Of a stretch of 40,083 nt of DNA, positions 15,925-23,401 are shown one piece after another. The stretch is from contig CAZTFU010000016.1 of assembly GCA_964612925.1 (NCBI GenBank), positions 1 to 40,083 on the forward strand. Direction: 5' to 3'. Source of the stretch: Phil1 sp964612925. Lineage in GTDB: Bacteria > Bacillota > Clostridia > Christensenellales > CAG-138. The notes beneath the pieces are model-generated. The model saw only the letters and a program-made list of their open reading frames with translations. It was not told the DNA's origin and did not search any database. How positions within the stretch are numbered: position 1 is the stretch's first letter; every line of letters starts with the position of its first letter. A program made the translations under genes and the position numbers.

Positions 15925-17135
15925 TATATTTCTTCCTTTCCTGCGTTGGTGGTAACCTTTGCCGCCACTGCACCGAGCGCAAATTGAATTTCTATATTGT
16001 CCCCTTTTGCAAGTTCTTCCGCCGACGAGACATATTTTTTGCCCTTTTTCACTAAAGTAAAGCCCCTTTCAAGCGTCCTCTCCGGCGAAAGCGAATCAAG
16101 CTTTGCCTTGGCAACTTCAAGTGTGTGTTCGCGCAATGCAACCCGATTCCCCGCATTGACGCTAAGCGAGTTTGAAAGCAGTTCAAGCCTTGATTCGCAC
16201 TTTTCAAGTGCATTACAGCACGCGCCATAGCCTGAGCTCTGCTGCATTTCGGCTATGTGCCGAGCGGCATTTTCAAGCCTGTCTCTGCACAATGAATAGA
16301 GCCTTTCTTCGTTATATTCAAGGGTATTATTAAGCGTTTCGTATTCGGGCACGCATAGTTCCGCGGCGGCGCTCGGCGTTGGAGCACGAAGGTCCGCAAC
16401 AAAATCCGCTATTGTAAAGTCGGTTTCATGCCCGACTGCGCTTACAACGGGCGTTTTACATTCGTATATTGCACGTGCGACCACCTCTTCATTAAATGCC
16501 CACAGTTCCTCTATGCTGCCGCCGCCGCGGCCAACGATTATAACGTCCGCCTTTCCGCTTTTATCAATAAGCCTTATTGCACCGGCTATATCCTGCGCCG
16601 CGCCCACGCCCTGAACGGCCGATGGTGCAACGAGTATATTCATCATCGGGAATCTTCTTCTTGTGATATTTATTATGTCCTGCAATGCCGCGCCCGTTTT
16701 TGATGTTACCACGCCTATGCATTTGGGCAAGCGCGGCAATGGCTTTTTATGTGCCGTATCAAACAAGCCCTGCGCTTCAAGGCGGGTCTTTAGCATAAGG
16801 AAACGCCTGTAAAGCTCCCCTTCGCCCTCTCTTTGCATACTCTTAACATAGAATTGAAACTGTCCGTCCCGTGTGTACAATGAGGCGTAGCCGCTTAGCA
16901 CCACCTGCATTCCATCGCCTACGCCCGCGGGCATGTCCACCGCATTTTGCCTGAACATCACGCAGCGTACAAGTGAGCTTTCATCCTTCAGCGAAAAGTA
17001 CACATGGCCCGATGTATGCCGCTTGAATCCGCTTATCTCTCCGCGTATCGAAACGGAGCCAAGCAGAATATCATTTCTTATCAGGGAATTTACATATTCA
17101 TTCAGCTGTGTAACGCTTAAAACATAGCCTTCCAT
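15924..17135 (-). CDS. xseA: Exodeoxyribonuclease VII large subunit
   Basis: XseA is the catalytic subunit of exonuclease VII, which degrades single-stranded DNA from both ends. The 403-residue chain has an N-terminal OB-fold (about residues 5-100, with VSIRGEISGFKRHTSGHVYF and VVLSGYASLYTRDGQFQ), then the catalytic domain (PKCIGVVTSKTGAALQDI; DVIIVGRGGGSIEELWAFNE; PVVSAVGHETDFTIADFVAD; RAPTPSAAAEL), then coiled coils. The ATG overlaps the stop of the preceding gene (TAATG). Confidence 0.95.
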   Translation of the reverse strand: MEGYVLSVTQLNEYVNSLIRNDILLGSVSIRGEISGFKRHTSGHVYFSLKDESSLVRCVMFRQNAVDMPAGVGDGMQVVLSGYASLYTRDGQFQFYVKSMQREGEGELYRRFLMLKTRLEAQGLFDTAHKKPLPRLPKCIGVVTSKTGAALQDIINITRRRFPMMNILVAPSAVQGVGAAQDIAGAIRLIDKSGKADVIIVGRGGGSIEELWAFNEEVVARAIYECKTPVVSAVGHETDFTIADFVADLRAPTPSAAAELCVPEYETLNNTLEYNEERLYSLCRDRLENAARHIAEMQQSSGYGACCNALEKCESRLELLSNSLSVNAGNRVALREHTLEVAKAKLDSLSPERTLERGFTLVKKGKKYVSSAEELAKGDNIEIQFALGAVAAKVTTNAGKEEI

Positions 17136-18091
17136 TACAGTTCAAATCTCCCCGTGCATATATCCTCGCAAAGCAAGGCAATTCCGCAGGCATTATCGCT
17201 TGAAAGTGCGGCCTCGCCAAAATGCAACTCGACATGGCCGCGCTTTGCCATGCGTGCAAAAAGCATCCGCCTTAAAAGTGCGCTTGAGGCTACGCCGCCC
17301 GCTATCAATGCAATGTCAAGGCCCGTTTCATCCGCCGCATTTATCAATAGCTTATGGAATGTGCGCGCCATTGCGTCATAAACGGCATAGGCTGTCTCCG
17401 CCCTATCCGCTCCGCCGTCAATAAGCCTTTGTGCGGCACTTTCCGTGCCGGAAAAGGAGCATTGCGTGCCCCTGACCCATATGGGTAGCCTTATACTCAG
17501 CTCTTTATCGAATGAAGAAGCAAGCTTTTCCATATGTTTGCCGCACGGAAAATCCATGCCGAGCCTTACGCCTATTCTATCCACAAGCTGACCCGCATGA
17601 AGGTCGTTGCAACCGCCCAAAAGCTCCGTTTCAAGCTTAGAGCCCACCTTAAATATCTCCGTTGTGCCGCCCGATATGTGCATTCCGAGGAACGGTTTGC
17701 CCATGAGCAGCTCGTTGCCCACAAGTGCCGCGCGGATATGCCCCTGCTGATGGCTCAGCTCAATAAGCCTCGCGCCGAGTGCCTCGCTAAGCGTTACCGC
17801 CGCCATTTTCCCCGCAAGGAATACGGGCATGTACGAATCTTCATTCGACCTCGGTCTGACGCTTACGCCTACTGCCTTTACACTGTCCCGCTCAACATTC
17901 CGCATGAGATCGGCTATTATTTCGGGCAAATTCTTGACATGCTGAAAAAGCCCGTCGCTCTGCCTAAGTCCTCTTTCCCCGGACGCAACACGGAGCACCG
18001 TTCTGTTATCCGAAACGATGCTCCCGTTTTCCACGCAGGCGGCGGATGTTGTATAACAGCTTGTATCTATGCCTATGTACTGCCAAGCCAA
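17135..18091 (-). CDS. TsaD/Kae1 (peptidase M22-like) paralogue of unknown role
   Basis: The protein (about 318 residues from TTG 18091) is built on the actin-like fold of TsaD/Gcp: YIGIDTSCYTTSAACVENG at the N-terminus, GVSVRPR, LSHQQGHIRAAL with the HxxxH metal-binding pattern, LGMHISGGTTEIF and ALIAGGVASSALLRRML. True TsaD makes N6-threonylcarbamoyl-adenosine in tRNA, but this clade is divergent, and the nusB-xseA location is that of a second, uncharacterised homologue in Clostridia as far as I recall. The TTG start has AAGGAA seven bases upstream, lying in the nusB end; an upstream TTG at 18121 would overlap nusB. It ends on the xseA ATG. Confidence 0.75.
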   Translation of the reverse strand: MAWQYIGIDTSCYTTSAACVENGSIVSDNRTVLRVASGERGLRQSDGLFQHVKNLPEIIADLMRNVERDSVKAVGVSVRPRSNEDSYMPVFLAGKMAAVTLSEALGARLIELSHQQGHIRAALVGNELLMGKPFLGMHISGGTTEIFKVGSKLETELLGGCNDLHAGQLVDRIGVRLGMDFPCGKHMEKLASSFDKELSIRLPIWVRGTQCSFSGTESAAQRLIDGGADRAETAYAVYDAMARTFHKLLINAADETGLDIALIAGGVASSALLRRMLFARMAKRGHVELHFGEAALSSDNACGIALLCEDICTGRFEL

Positions 18092-18095
18092 CGCT

Positions 18096-18506
18096 TTATT
18101 CCTTTTCAAGCTCTCGCGCAAGGGTGCCGAGCATGCCGTTTATATATGCAAAGCTCTTATCCCCGCTGAACCGTTTTGCAAGCTCCACGGCTTCGTTTAT
18201 TGATACGCTTGAAGGTATACTGTCCATATACAGCATTTCATACATTGCCACACGCATTATGGATAAATCCACCTTGGGCATACGGTCGATGCTCCAGCCT
18301 ATGGCAAGCTCCGCTATTTTCTCATCAAGTTCCGTGCAGTGTTCTTCAATGCCTTGAAGCACCGCATCGGAATAAGCCATATCGTCTTCGGTGGGTTTTT
18401 CGTCTATTCCCGATTTGTCAAGTATGGCCTCATAGGTGTCCTCGCCGCCGAAAAGACGTGCAAAGGACAGCTTCATCGCCACTTCGCGGGCGGTTTTTCT
18501 GCTCAT
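18096..18506 (-). CDS. nusB: Transcription antitermination factor NusB
   Basis: The 136-residue all-helical protein matches NusB throughout: SRKTAREVAMKLSFARLFGG, the middle helices (LAIGWSIDRMPKVDLSIMRV) and the C-terminal VSINEAVELAKRFSGDKSFA followed by YINGMLG. NusB joins NusE on boxA RNA to prevent early termination in rRNA operons. It follows the DUF2273 gene by 27 bases and leads straight into the TsaD-like gene. Confidence 0.93.
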   Translation of the reverse strand: MSRKTAREVAMKLSFARLFGGEDTYEAILDKSGIDEKPTEDDMAYSDAVLQGIEEHCTELDEKIAELAIGWSIDRMPKVDLSIMRVAMYEMLYMDSIPSSVSINEAVELAKRFSGDKSFAYINGMLGTLARELEKE

Positions 18507-18533
18507 ATGATATCTTCCTTTGTTTATGTTGAT

Positions 18534-18758
18534 TTATTGCCCGTTTTTCCCGCCGAACAACGAACGGAAAAATTCGCACACTCTTGCCCTGCCGCCTTCA
18601 TCAAGCAATGTGCCGATAAAGAAAGCAACGCCGACAAGCACGAACAGCAATAATGTTTTCCAAAAACCTATTGTAAACAAAAACGCCGCAAATACAATAG
18701 CAAATAATACGCTTATCACGCGCCACTTATATTTGCTCCAGAATTCCATAAAGTTCAT
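18534..18758 (-). CDS. DUF2273 small membrane protein of the Asp23 cluster
   Basis: This 74-residue protein has an amphipathic start (MNFMEFWSKYKWR), two adjoining hydrophobic helices (about residues 12-31 and 33-50) and a charged tail rich in Arg and Phe. Size, helix pattern and the LLDEGG turn match DUF2273 proteins, which are almost always found beside asp23 and amaP in Firmicutes. A role in anchoring Asp23-type proteins or in envelope stress is inferred from location only. AAGGAG precedes the ATG. Confidence 0.8.
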   Translation of the reverse strand: MNFMEFWSKYKWRVISVLFAIVFAAFLFTIGFWKTLLLFVLVGVAFFIGTLLDEGGRARVCEFFRSLFGGKNGQ

Positions 18759-18770
18759 AGTATACGCTCC

Positions 18771-19349
18771 TTATAACGCCTTCGCCTGCTGTGTCGGTAC
18801 AATGAGTATGTCCACGGCATTTACGGTAACGCCGCTGAGCGACTCCACATACTGTTTAAGGCTCTGCTGCAAGCTTCCGCTAAGCTCCGGCACAACGGTT
18901 TCCGGCGCAACGGAAAGCTTCAGCCTTATGTTTACGCCCGTGCACGGCTCCTGCGCGGCCACAACGAGCGATTCACATTCCTTCACCTTTGCGTTGGCGC
19001 GACAATGCCGCTGAACAAGCTGGTCTATCGCGGCTATTGATATATATGCGGTTCCGTTTTCGCCGCTGAGCATAACGGCGGATGTGGGTGTTGCCGCGGC
19101 GGCCGCTTTAACCTCGCGCTTTTTGCCCATTGCGACAAACAATCTGAACGCCACCGCAAGAAGCACAACGCCCGCGCCGCCGAGTATGAGTCGGTTACCT
19201 ATAAGTCCGTTGGTAATTATGCTTATCGGATAAACAACCATCTCAAACGTTACAAGACCCATTGACATTGCAATGCACAATGCGCTCAGTGCTATCATGC
19301 CGAGCAGGATAAGCACGAGCATGAACTTATCGAAAAAGTTAAATCTCAT
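18771..19349 (-). CDS. amaP: AmaP, Asp23-anchoring membrane protein
   Basis: The 192-residue protein has two N-terminal membrane helices (about residues 9-31 and 50-70) and a C-terminal Asp23-like cytoplasmic domain (GTAYISIAAIDQLVQRHCRA, later VESLSGVTVNAVDILIVP). In Staphylococcus, AmaP tethers Asp23 to the membrane. Here it follows asp23 and precedes DUF2273, the common order. AGGAG lies before the ATG, and a strong palindrome (19368-19393) stands between asp23 and this gene. Confidence 0.85.
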   Translation of the reverse strand: MRFNFFDKFMLVLILLGMIALSALCIAMSMGLVTFEMVVYPISIITNGLIGNRLILGGAGVVLLAVAFRLFVAMGKKREVKAAAAATPTSAVMLSGENGTAYISIAAIDQLVQRHCRANAKVKECESLVVAAQEPCTGVNIRLKLSVAPETVVPELSGSLQQSLKQYVESLSGVTVNAVDILIVPTQQAKAL

Positions 19350-19367
19350 TTGTGTTTGCTCCTAATT

Positions 19368-19393
19368 TACGCCGCCGTATATACGGCGGCGTA
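19368..19393. repeat. 26-bp perfect palindrome between asp23 and amaP
   Basis: TACGCCGCCGTAT is followed immediately by its exact reverse complement. As RNA it gives a GC-rich stem of 10-11 pairs with a small TATA loop. No U run follows on the minus strand, so it is not a classic terminator. It could be a partial terminator or a stability element that makes asp23 more abundant than the downstream genes. A dimeric regulator site is the alternative. Confidence 0.7.
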
Positions 19394-19411
19394 CAGTCGT
19401 ATTATGCCCGA

Positions 19412-19846
19412 TTATTCCTCAACGGGCTGTTGTTCTGCCTCTGCACTTACCTGAGCGGGCTGCTTTTTGGCCTTTTCAAAGCTTATGGATGCAACAAACA
19501 CATTGACCGCGCTTACATTAAGGCCGGTCATTGTCTCTATTGCGTTTTTAACGTTCTGCTGAACGCTTGCGCAGACCTCATGCAGCTTGTAGCCGTATTT
19601 TACGATTGTGCTTACCTCAACCGTTACAACGTCCTCCGCAACATCGACCTTAACGCCCTTCGTAAGGCTCTTTTTATTGTTCAGCATCCCCGTGATGCCT
19701 TCCACCACGCCGCCCGACATGCCGTCAACGCCTTCGACCTCGGCCGCGGCAAGGCCGGCTATGGTCGCTATCACGTCCGGCGCAAAAGCAATTCTGCCGC
19801 CCTGAACCTCATTCAGTTCGCGGGTGATTTCATTTTCTGCTGCCAT
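19412..19846 (-). CDS. Asp23/Gls24 family envelope stress protein
   Basis: From ATG 19846 (AAGGAGGG upstream) this is a 144-residue Asp23 domain protein. It has the characteristic GRIAFAPDVIATIAGLAAAE and VEGVDGM opening, then KGVKVDVAEDVVTVEVSTIV, YGYKLHEVCASVQQNVKNAI and NVFVASISF. The longer frame from 19912 reads through the promoter and is not translated from any good site. Asp23 proteins form membrane-associated filaments and respond to alkaline or envelope stress in some Firmicutes. It heads the asp23-amaP-DUF2273 operon from its own extended -10 promoter. Confidence 0.9.
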   Translation of the reverse strand: MAAENEITRELNEVQGGRIAFAPDVIATIAGLAAAEVEGVDGMSGGVVEGITGMLNNKKSLTKGVKVDVAEDVVTVEVSTIVKYGYKLHEVCASVQQNVKNAIETMTGLNVSAVNVFVASISFEKAKKQPAQVSAEAEQQPVEE

Positions 19847-19876
19847 AATATGCCCTCCTTGTATAAGTTTTTTGAT

Positions 19877-19905
19877 ATTATACCAGATTTTCCTGCTTAT
19901 GAAAA
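19877..19905 (-). promoter_or_regulatory. Sigma-A promoter with extended -10 for asp23
   Basis: On the minus strand TTTTCA (19905-19900), a 17-base spacer and TGG-TATAAT (-10 at 19882-19877) lie 30 bases before the asp23 start, in the gap after spoIIIAH. The TG-N extension strengthens the call. It separates the asp23 operon from spoIIIA transcription. Confidence 0.65.
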
Positions 19906-19950
19906 GCATCATATGCCTTATGTTGAGTGCTGTTCACATATATTTTTCTT

Positions 19951-20451
19951 TTAGTTGCCGCCTGCCATTATTTTTATGTTCTCGTTCGCTTCTCCCGTTT
20001 CCCGTTTAACTATGTCAAGTATCTGCGCCACCTCCTCGCTGCTCAGCTCCTCGGCCGCAATGACAACGTTTACGCTTCCCTTATGAAATGTCACGGCGGC
20101 ATCCTTAAACCCCTTCGCCCTTATAAGGCTTTCCGCGCTGAATTCGGCCTCCATATTCGCAACAAGGGTAAGCTTTTGCTCCGTTGCATCCTTCAGTGTT
20201 TCCGAATCATTTGCGCTTGCGGCTATTATTTGATCAAGATATTCAATTTCAAGCGTTCTTGTGCTTTCCCGCTCATCTCGGAACGAGTCAAAAAAGTCAC
20301 CGTTGTCGCTCGATACCGAAATATCGTCCGCGCTTTGCCGTTCATTGTCATCTTGGTCGTTGTTGCTCTTTGCCCCGTTCACGGAACAGCTGAAATACAC
20401 TATCCCCGCAAGCAGCACCGCTATCCCTATGGCAGCCAAATATCTTTTCAT
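19951..20451 (-). CDS. spoIIIAH: SpoIIIAH, forespore-mother cell channel protein
   Basis: SpoIIIAH sits in the mother-cell membrane and binds forespore SpoIIQ, forming the outer ring of the feeding channel. The 166-residue protein has a short N-terminal anchor (YLAAIGIAVLLAGIVYFSCS), a linker rich in Asp, Asn and Ser, and a C-terminal YscJ/FliF-like ring-building domain (about residues 80-160; SLIRAKGFKDAAVTFHKGSV, ELSSEEVAQILDIVKRETG). It starts within the spoIIIAG stop (ATGA) and is the last gene of the operon. No strong terminator follows. Confidence 0.9.
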   Translation of the reverse strand: MKRYLAAIGIAVLLAGIVYFSCSVNGAKSNNDQDDNERQSADDISVSSDNGDFFDSFRDERESTRTLEIEYLDQIIAASANDSETLKDATEQKLTLVANMEAEFSAESLIRAKGFKDAAVTFHKGSVNVVIAAEELSSEEVAQILDIVKRETGEANENIKIMAGGN

Positions 20452-21044
20452 TGTCCTTCCTCCCCAATTTCACTTTTCATTTCAAATACTTCTATGCGAT
20501 CCGCGCTTATTCCAAGCACGGTCATCACAGCATTGCACAGTTTCAGCCTTACGGAAACGTCCGCCGCGCCCTCCGCCGTTACTATCACGCCGCGCACGGT
20601 GGGCTCTATCTCCGTAAGCACTATGGTTTCCGTTCCGCCGCTTCCCGATATCGTGGCGGGGCGTGAGGATTCCGTTCGCGTTTCGCTCACGCTTTGGCTT
20701 TCTCCCGATGTGTTTTCGGTAGTGCCGCTTTGTACATCCGTGCTCATCGCGGGAACAAGGCGGCTTGAAGTGTCATATGTTATCATAACGCGCACCTTCC
20801 CTGCACCGCGTATGGAGCCAAGTATCGATTCAAGCCTTTCTTCAAGCTGTGCTATGTCGCTTTGTTCCTGTCCCTTCGCGGCATTATCCGCGGCCGATTC
20901 CGTCTTTTTATCGTCAGGGCTTATTGCAAACAGCAGCACCAGCGCCAATATAAGCGCACCGTATATCATAAGCTCAAACCGTTTATCCCGTTTCATGCGT
21001 TCATAAAGCCTTGAAAGTGCTCCCTTCAGGGTGTCGGTCACCAT
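20448..21044 (-). CDS. spoIIIAG: SpoIIIAG, channel ring protein
   Basis: The 198-residue protein has one membrane helix (about residues 24-42, MIYGALILALVLLFAIS) and an extracellular domain with RIESILGSIRGAGKVRVMI-type ring-building sequence. A Ser/Thr/Glu-rich insert follows, then EIEPTVRGVIVTAEGAADVS and a C-terminal VLGISADRIEV. SpoIIIAG of Bacillus makes a large ring whose insert forms a beta barrel, and the low-complexity insert here lies at the same place. GGGAGGG precedes the ATG, which overlaps the spoIIIAF stop by seven bases. Confidence 0.9.
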   Translation of the reverse strand: MVTDTLKGALSRLYERMKRDKRFELMIYGALILALVLLFAISPDDKKTESAADNAAKGQEQSDIAQLEERLESILGSIRGAGKVRVMITYDTSSRLVPAMSTDVQSGTTENTSGESQSVSETRTESSRPATISGSGGTETIVLTEIEPTVRGVIVTAEGAADVSVRLKLCNAVMTVLGISADRIEVFEMKSEIGEEGQ

Positions 21045-21220
21045 TGCAAATACCCTCCCGCTAAATTGAAAACCAACTGCACGCCGTATACAAGTGCAAT
21101 TATTTCCATGGCTCGTTTGCCGCTACGCGCTAAGTTGCCCTGTGGAAGCAGAGCGGTAAAAATGCCCGTACACATATTTATTGCCGCAATAGGCAGTATC
21201 ACACGCCCAATCGCCGTCAT
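21038..21220 (-). CDS. spoIIIAF: SpoIIIAF, short form lacking the soluble domain
   Basis: Between spoIIIAE and spoIIIAG the only open frame is 60 residues long: two membrane helices (about residues 5-25 and 37-56) joined by LLPQGNLARSGKRAMEIIAL, which resembles the LLPNG-type turn of SpoIIIAF. The Bacillus protein is about 200 residues, with a ring-like domain after the helices. Here that domain is missing, and no room is left because the stop overlaps the spoIIIAG start. The ATG overlaps the spoIIIAE stop (ATGA). The gap-free overlaps at both ends argue against a recent deletion. Confidence 0.75.
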   Translation of the reverse strand: MTAIGRVILPIAAINMCTGIFTALLPQGNLARSGKRAMEIIALVYGVQLVFNLAGGYLQW

Positions 21221-22263
21221 ACAATGCCGTTCCCCGTTGCAAGACCGCATGTAAGCACGAACATTGCCGCAACAACGCATACCGATGCGAAAAGCCCGTT
21301 TGTCGCATCGGCAAGTCTTTCAAGCAGAGTCGGCATACGCTTATCCCCAAGCATAGAGCATATTGCCGCCGTGCCGCGGGCGCATACCGTGTGGCACGCA
21401 ATGCTTATAAGCGGAGCAAGCACGGCAAGCGCAACCGTGATAAGTGCGGCAAGACCCACCGAGTTTTTAACGAGCGACGCACTTTCAAGCACCGAATCCA
21501 CCGTGCCCGATACCGCACCGCCGACTATGGGCACGCCCTTATCCAGTGCGTATTTGGCAGTTTTTACCGCAACGCTGTCACTTGCACGTGCGCCGAGTCC
21601 GAATATGCCGAGTATTGCAAAGTACACCGTAAATACTCCCCCGCTGACATAGCGAATAAGCGATTTTATAAGCTTGAATGTATGGTTAAGCCTTTCTTGT
21701 GCACTGAGCGCACACAGCATCGCGCATACACCCGCACCCGTGCAAAGCGGAAGTACGGCATTTTTGAACACCCCCGCCACCGTGCCGGACAGGAATGCCG
21801 CAAGCGGGCTTATGGTTGCGGATGTGGAAACACTGCCCGTTGCGGCTATCGCAACGGAAAGTACGGGTGCTATTACATCCATACATCGGCAAAGCAAATC
21901 CACCGTTTCATGCGCAAGCGATATAAGCGTGCCCAACCTTTGTGCGGCGGTCGCCGTGCCAAGTGCCGTACAAATAAGTGAGCCCGCTCCGCCAACGCTT
22001 TCATCTCCGCTTACCATGCCTATTATCGCATTTATAAACGATATGGCTATTATCACCATGTACGAAAGCATGCTCTTTTTCAGCGAACTGCCCACAAGCG
22101 ATGTTATACCAAGCCAGATTCCTTCCGTCTCCACGTCGGGGGCTGAGTTTGAAAGCATCAATATAAGCTCCCTCAGCGTAAGGCCAATGCTTTGCCCGCC
22201 GAGTTCGTTCCACATTTGCCCCCATGCATCAATATCAAGCAGGCTTATGTCCTCACCGTTCAT
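21217..22263 (-). CDS. spoIIIAE: SpoIIIAE, multi-spanning membrane protein of the channel
   Basis: From ATG 22263 (GGAGGG six bases upstream) the protein is 348 residues. After a short hydrophilic start (MNGEDISLLDIDAWGQMW) there are about seven or eight hydrophobic helices. Recognisable SpoIIIAE segments are GAVSGTVDSVLESASLVKNS, PLAAFLSGTVAGVFKNAVL and KYALDKGVPIVGGAV. It is thought to form, with SpoIIIAB-AD, a membrane export complex resembling secretion systems. The start overlaps the spoIIIAD stop, as elsewhere in this operon. The frame reaching to 22395 has no better start. Confidence 0.9.
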   Translation of the reverse strand: MNGEDISLLDIDAWGQMWNELGGQSIGLTLRELILMLSNSAPDVETEGIWLGITSLVGSSLKKSMLSYMVIIAISFINAIIGMVSGDESVGGAGSLICTALGTATAAQRLGTLISLAHETVDLLCRCMDVIAPVLSVAIAATGSVSTSATISPLAAFLSGTVAGVFKNAVLPLCTGAGVCAMLCALSAQERLNHTFKLIKSLIRYVSGGVFTVYFAILGIFGLGARASDSVAVKTAKYALDKGVPIVGGAVSGTVDSVLESASLVKNSVGLAALITVALAVLAPLISIACHTVCARGTAAICSMLGDKRMPTLLERLADATNGLFASVCVVAAMFVLTCGLATGNGIV

Positions 22264-22658
22264 ATCGTACCCTCCACCAGTCGCGCTATCATTTCCATGG
22301 CTTGTTTTATGCTCGGCATACACATCAGCACTATCATTACCCTGCCCGAGAGTTCCACGCGCCCCGCAATGGCATTTTCTCCCGCATCTCGGCAAGTATC
22401 CGATGCGAACTGGAGCAGATACACCGTTCCCGTTATCTTCACAAGCGTTGATAGTAATCCGTTCGGCACGCCGTAAGCGTCAAGCAGTGCTTTTACATCA
22501 TCAAATACGCCGCCAAGCATGTTTATCGCATATATAAGCACCATTATTCCCGCCGCTATCGCCGCCTGCCGTGCAAGTTCGCTCTTATACGTCCGCACGG
22601 CAAGCGTTAATATGCATGCCGCCACCGCAAACGCACAAAGCTTTACGACCTCTGCCAT
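22260..22658 (-). CDS. spoIIIAD: SpoIIIAD membrane protein
   Basis: The 132-residue protein has four hydrophobic helices, the first two being VVKLCAFAVAACILTLAVRT and IAAGIMVLIYAINMLGGVFD. It carries SpoIIIAD-like features: SELARQAAIAAGI and LLQFASDTCRDAGENAIAGR. The latter, with an SDxCRDAGE pattern, is shared by members of this family. It begins seven bases after spoIIIAC and overlaps spoIIIAE by four bases. Part of the SpoIIIA channel base in the engulfing mother-cell membrane. Confidence 0.88.
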   Translation of the reverse strand: MAEVVKLCAFAVAACILTLAVRTYKSELARQAAIAAGIMVLIYAINMLGGVFDDVKALLDAYGVPNGLLSTLVKITGTVYLLQFASDTCRDAGENAIAGRVELSGRVMIVLMCMPSIKQAMEMIARLVEGTI

Positions 22659-22665
22659 TTTAGAT

Positions 22666-22863
22666 TCAGTAAAGCTCGAAAATGCGCTTTACGTTTTCAA
22701 ACAGGTCGCCTATAAGGTCCGTTACCATGCCAAGCGTAAGCACAAGTGCCGCCAATGCCGCAAGCATTGCCATGTCATCTCTGCCCGTTTGCTTCAAAAG
22801 CTGACATATTATTGCGGCAAGTATACCTATCCCCGCAATTTTGAAAACGACCGCTATGCTCAT
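22666..22863 (-). CDS. spoIIIAC: SpoIIIAC membrane protein
   Basis: This is a 65-residue protein with two membrane helices (about residues 5-24 and 32-52) linked by LLKQTGRDDMAMLAAL, the typical SpoIIIAC turn. SpoIIIAC resembles small export-apparatus subunits. The ATG at 22863 has GGGGAGGT six bases before it; the frame opening at 22881 would place the ribosome site inside the gene, so it is rejected. It lies 25 bases after spoIIIAB. Confidence 0.88.
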   Translation of the reverse strand: MSIAVVFKIAGIGILAAIICQLLKQTGRDDMAMLAALAALVLTLGMVTDLIGDLFENVKRIFELY

Positions 22864-22888
22864 TTGTTTACCTCCCCACATCCTTCCT

Positions 22889-23401
22889 TCACATTATCAT
22901 TATTGCGGCGGCAAAGCCCGCTATCACCCCAAGTGATGAATACAGCTTGCCCTTGCTTTCCCGCACGTTTTCGGCATCCTTTGCCCTTTGTTCAAGCCGC
23001 TTTAGGGCAAGGGATGCATGCTCCGTTTGTGCTCTGCGCGAAATTGCCGAAAATGCCTCCCCGAGCGATAAAAGCGCTTCCGTATCCTGCACGTCAAGAA
23101 CAATTAGGCAGCCGTTTTTGTTCTCATTCTCAACGGTCTCGTTCCATGCCTCACGCGCACTTATGCATTCTGTCTCAAGCCTTGAGGCAAAGTCGTTCCA
23201 CAATGTTGATACGGAACTGTTGCTCAATGCATTCAGCATTTCATTCAATCTTGATTGCTCCAGTTCCATACTGTCTCGGAGCGTGCGCACATCCGCACAC
23301 AACGCATTCAGTTTTTTCGCTCTGTCCTTCATGCGAACGTCTGCAATGCAGCCCGCGCTTACGCATACGATAAATGCGGCAAAAGAAAGAACAAGCCTCA
23401 T
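22889..23401 (-). CDS. spoIIIAB: SpoIIIAB membrane protein
   Basis: The 170-residue protein has an N-terminal anchor (MRLVLSFAAFIVCVSAGCIA), a long helical cytoplasmic region (KDRAKKLNALCADVRTLRDS) and a C-terminal hydrophobic helix (LYSSLGVIAGFAAAIMIM), as in SpoIIIAB, a GspF-like platform protein of the channel. The ATG at 23401 overlaps the spoIIIAA stop. The segment DTEALLSLGEAFSAISRRAQ agrees with the family's LxxLGxxLG region. Confidence 0.88.
   Translation of the reverse strand: MRLVLSFAAFIVCVSAGCIADVRMKDRAKKLNALCADVRTLRDSMELEQSRLNEMLNALSNSSVSTLWNDFASRLETECISAREAWNETVENENKNGCLIVLDVQDTEALLSLGEAFSAISRRAQTEHASLALKRLEQRAKDAENVRESKGKLYSSLGVIAGFAAAIMIM

Noticed and set aside
20184..20393. 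Long plus-strand frames opposite the spoIIIA and xse genes
   Set aside because: They are shadows of well-identified minus-strand genes, with no ribosome sites or family features.
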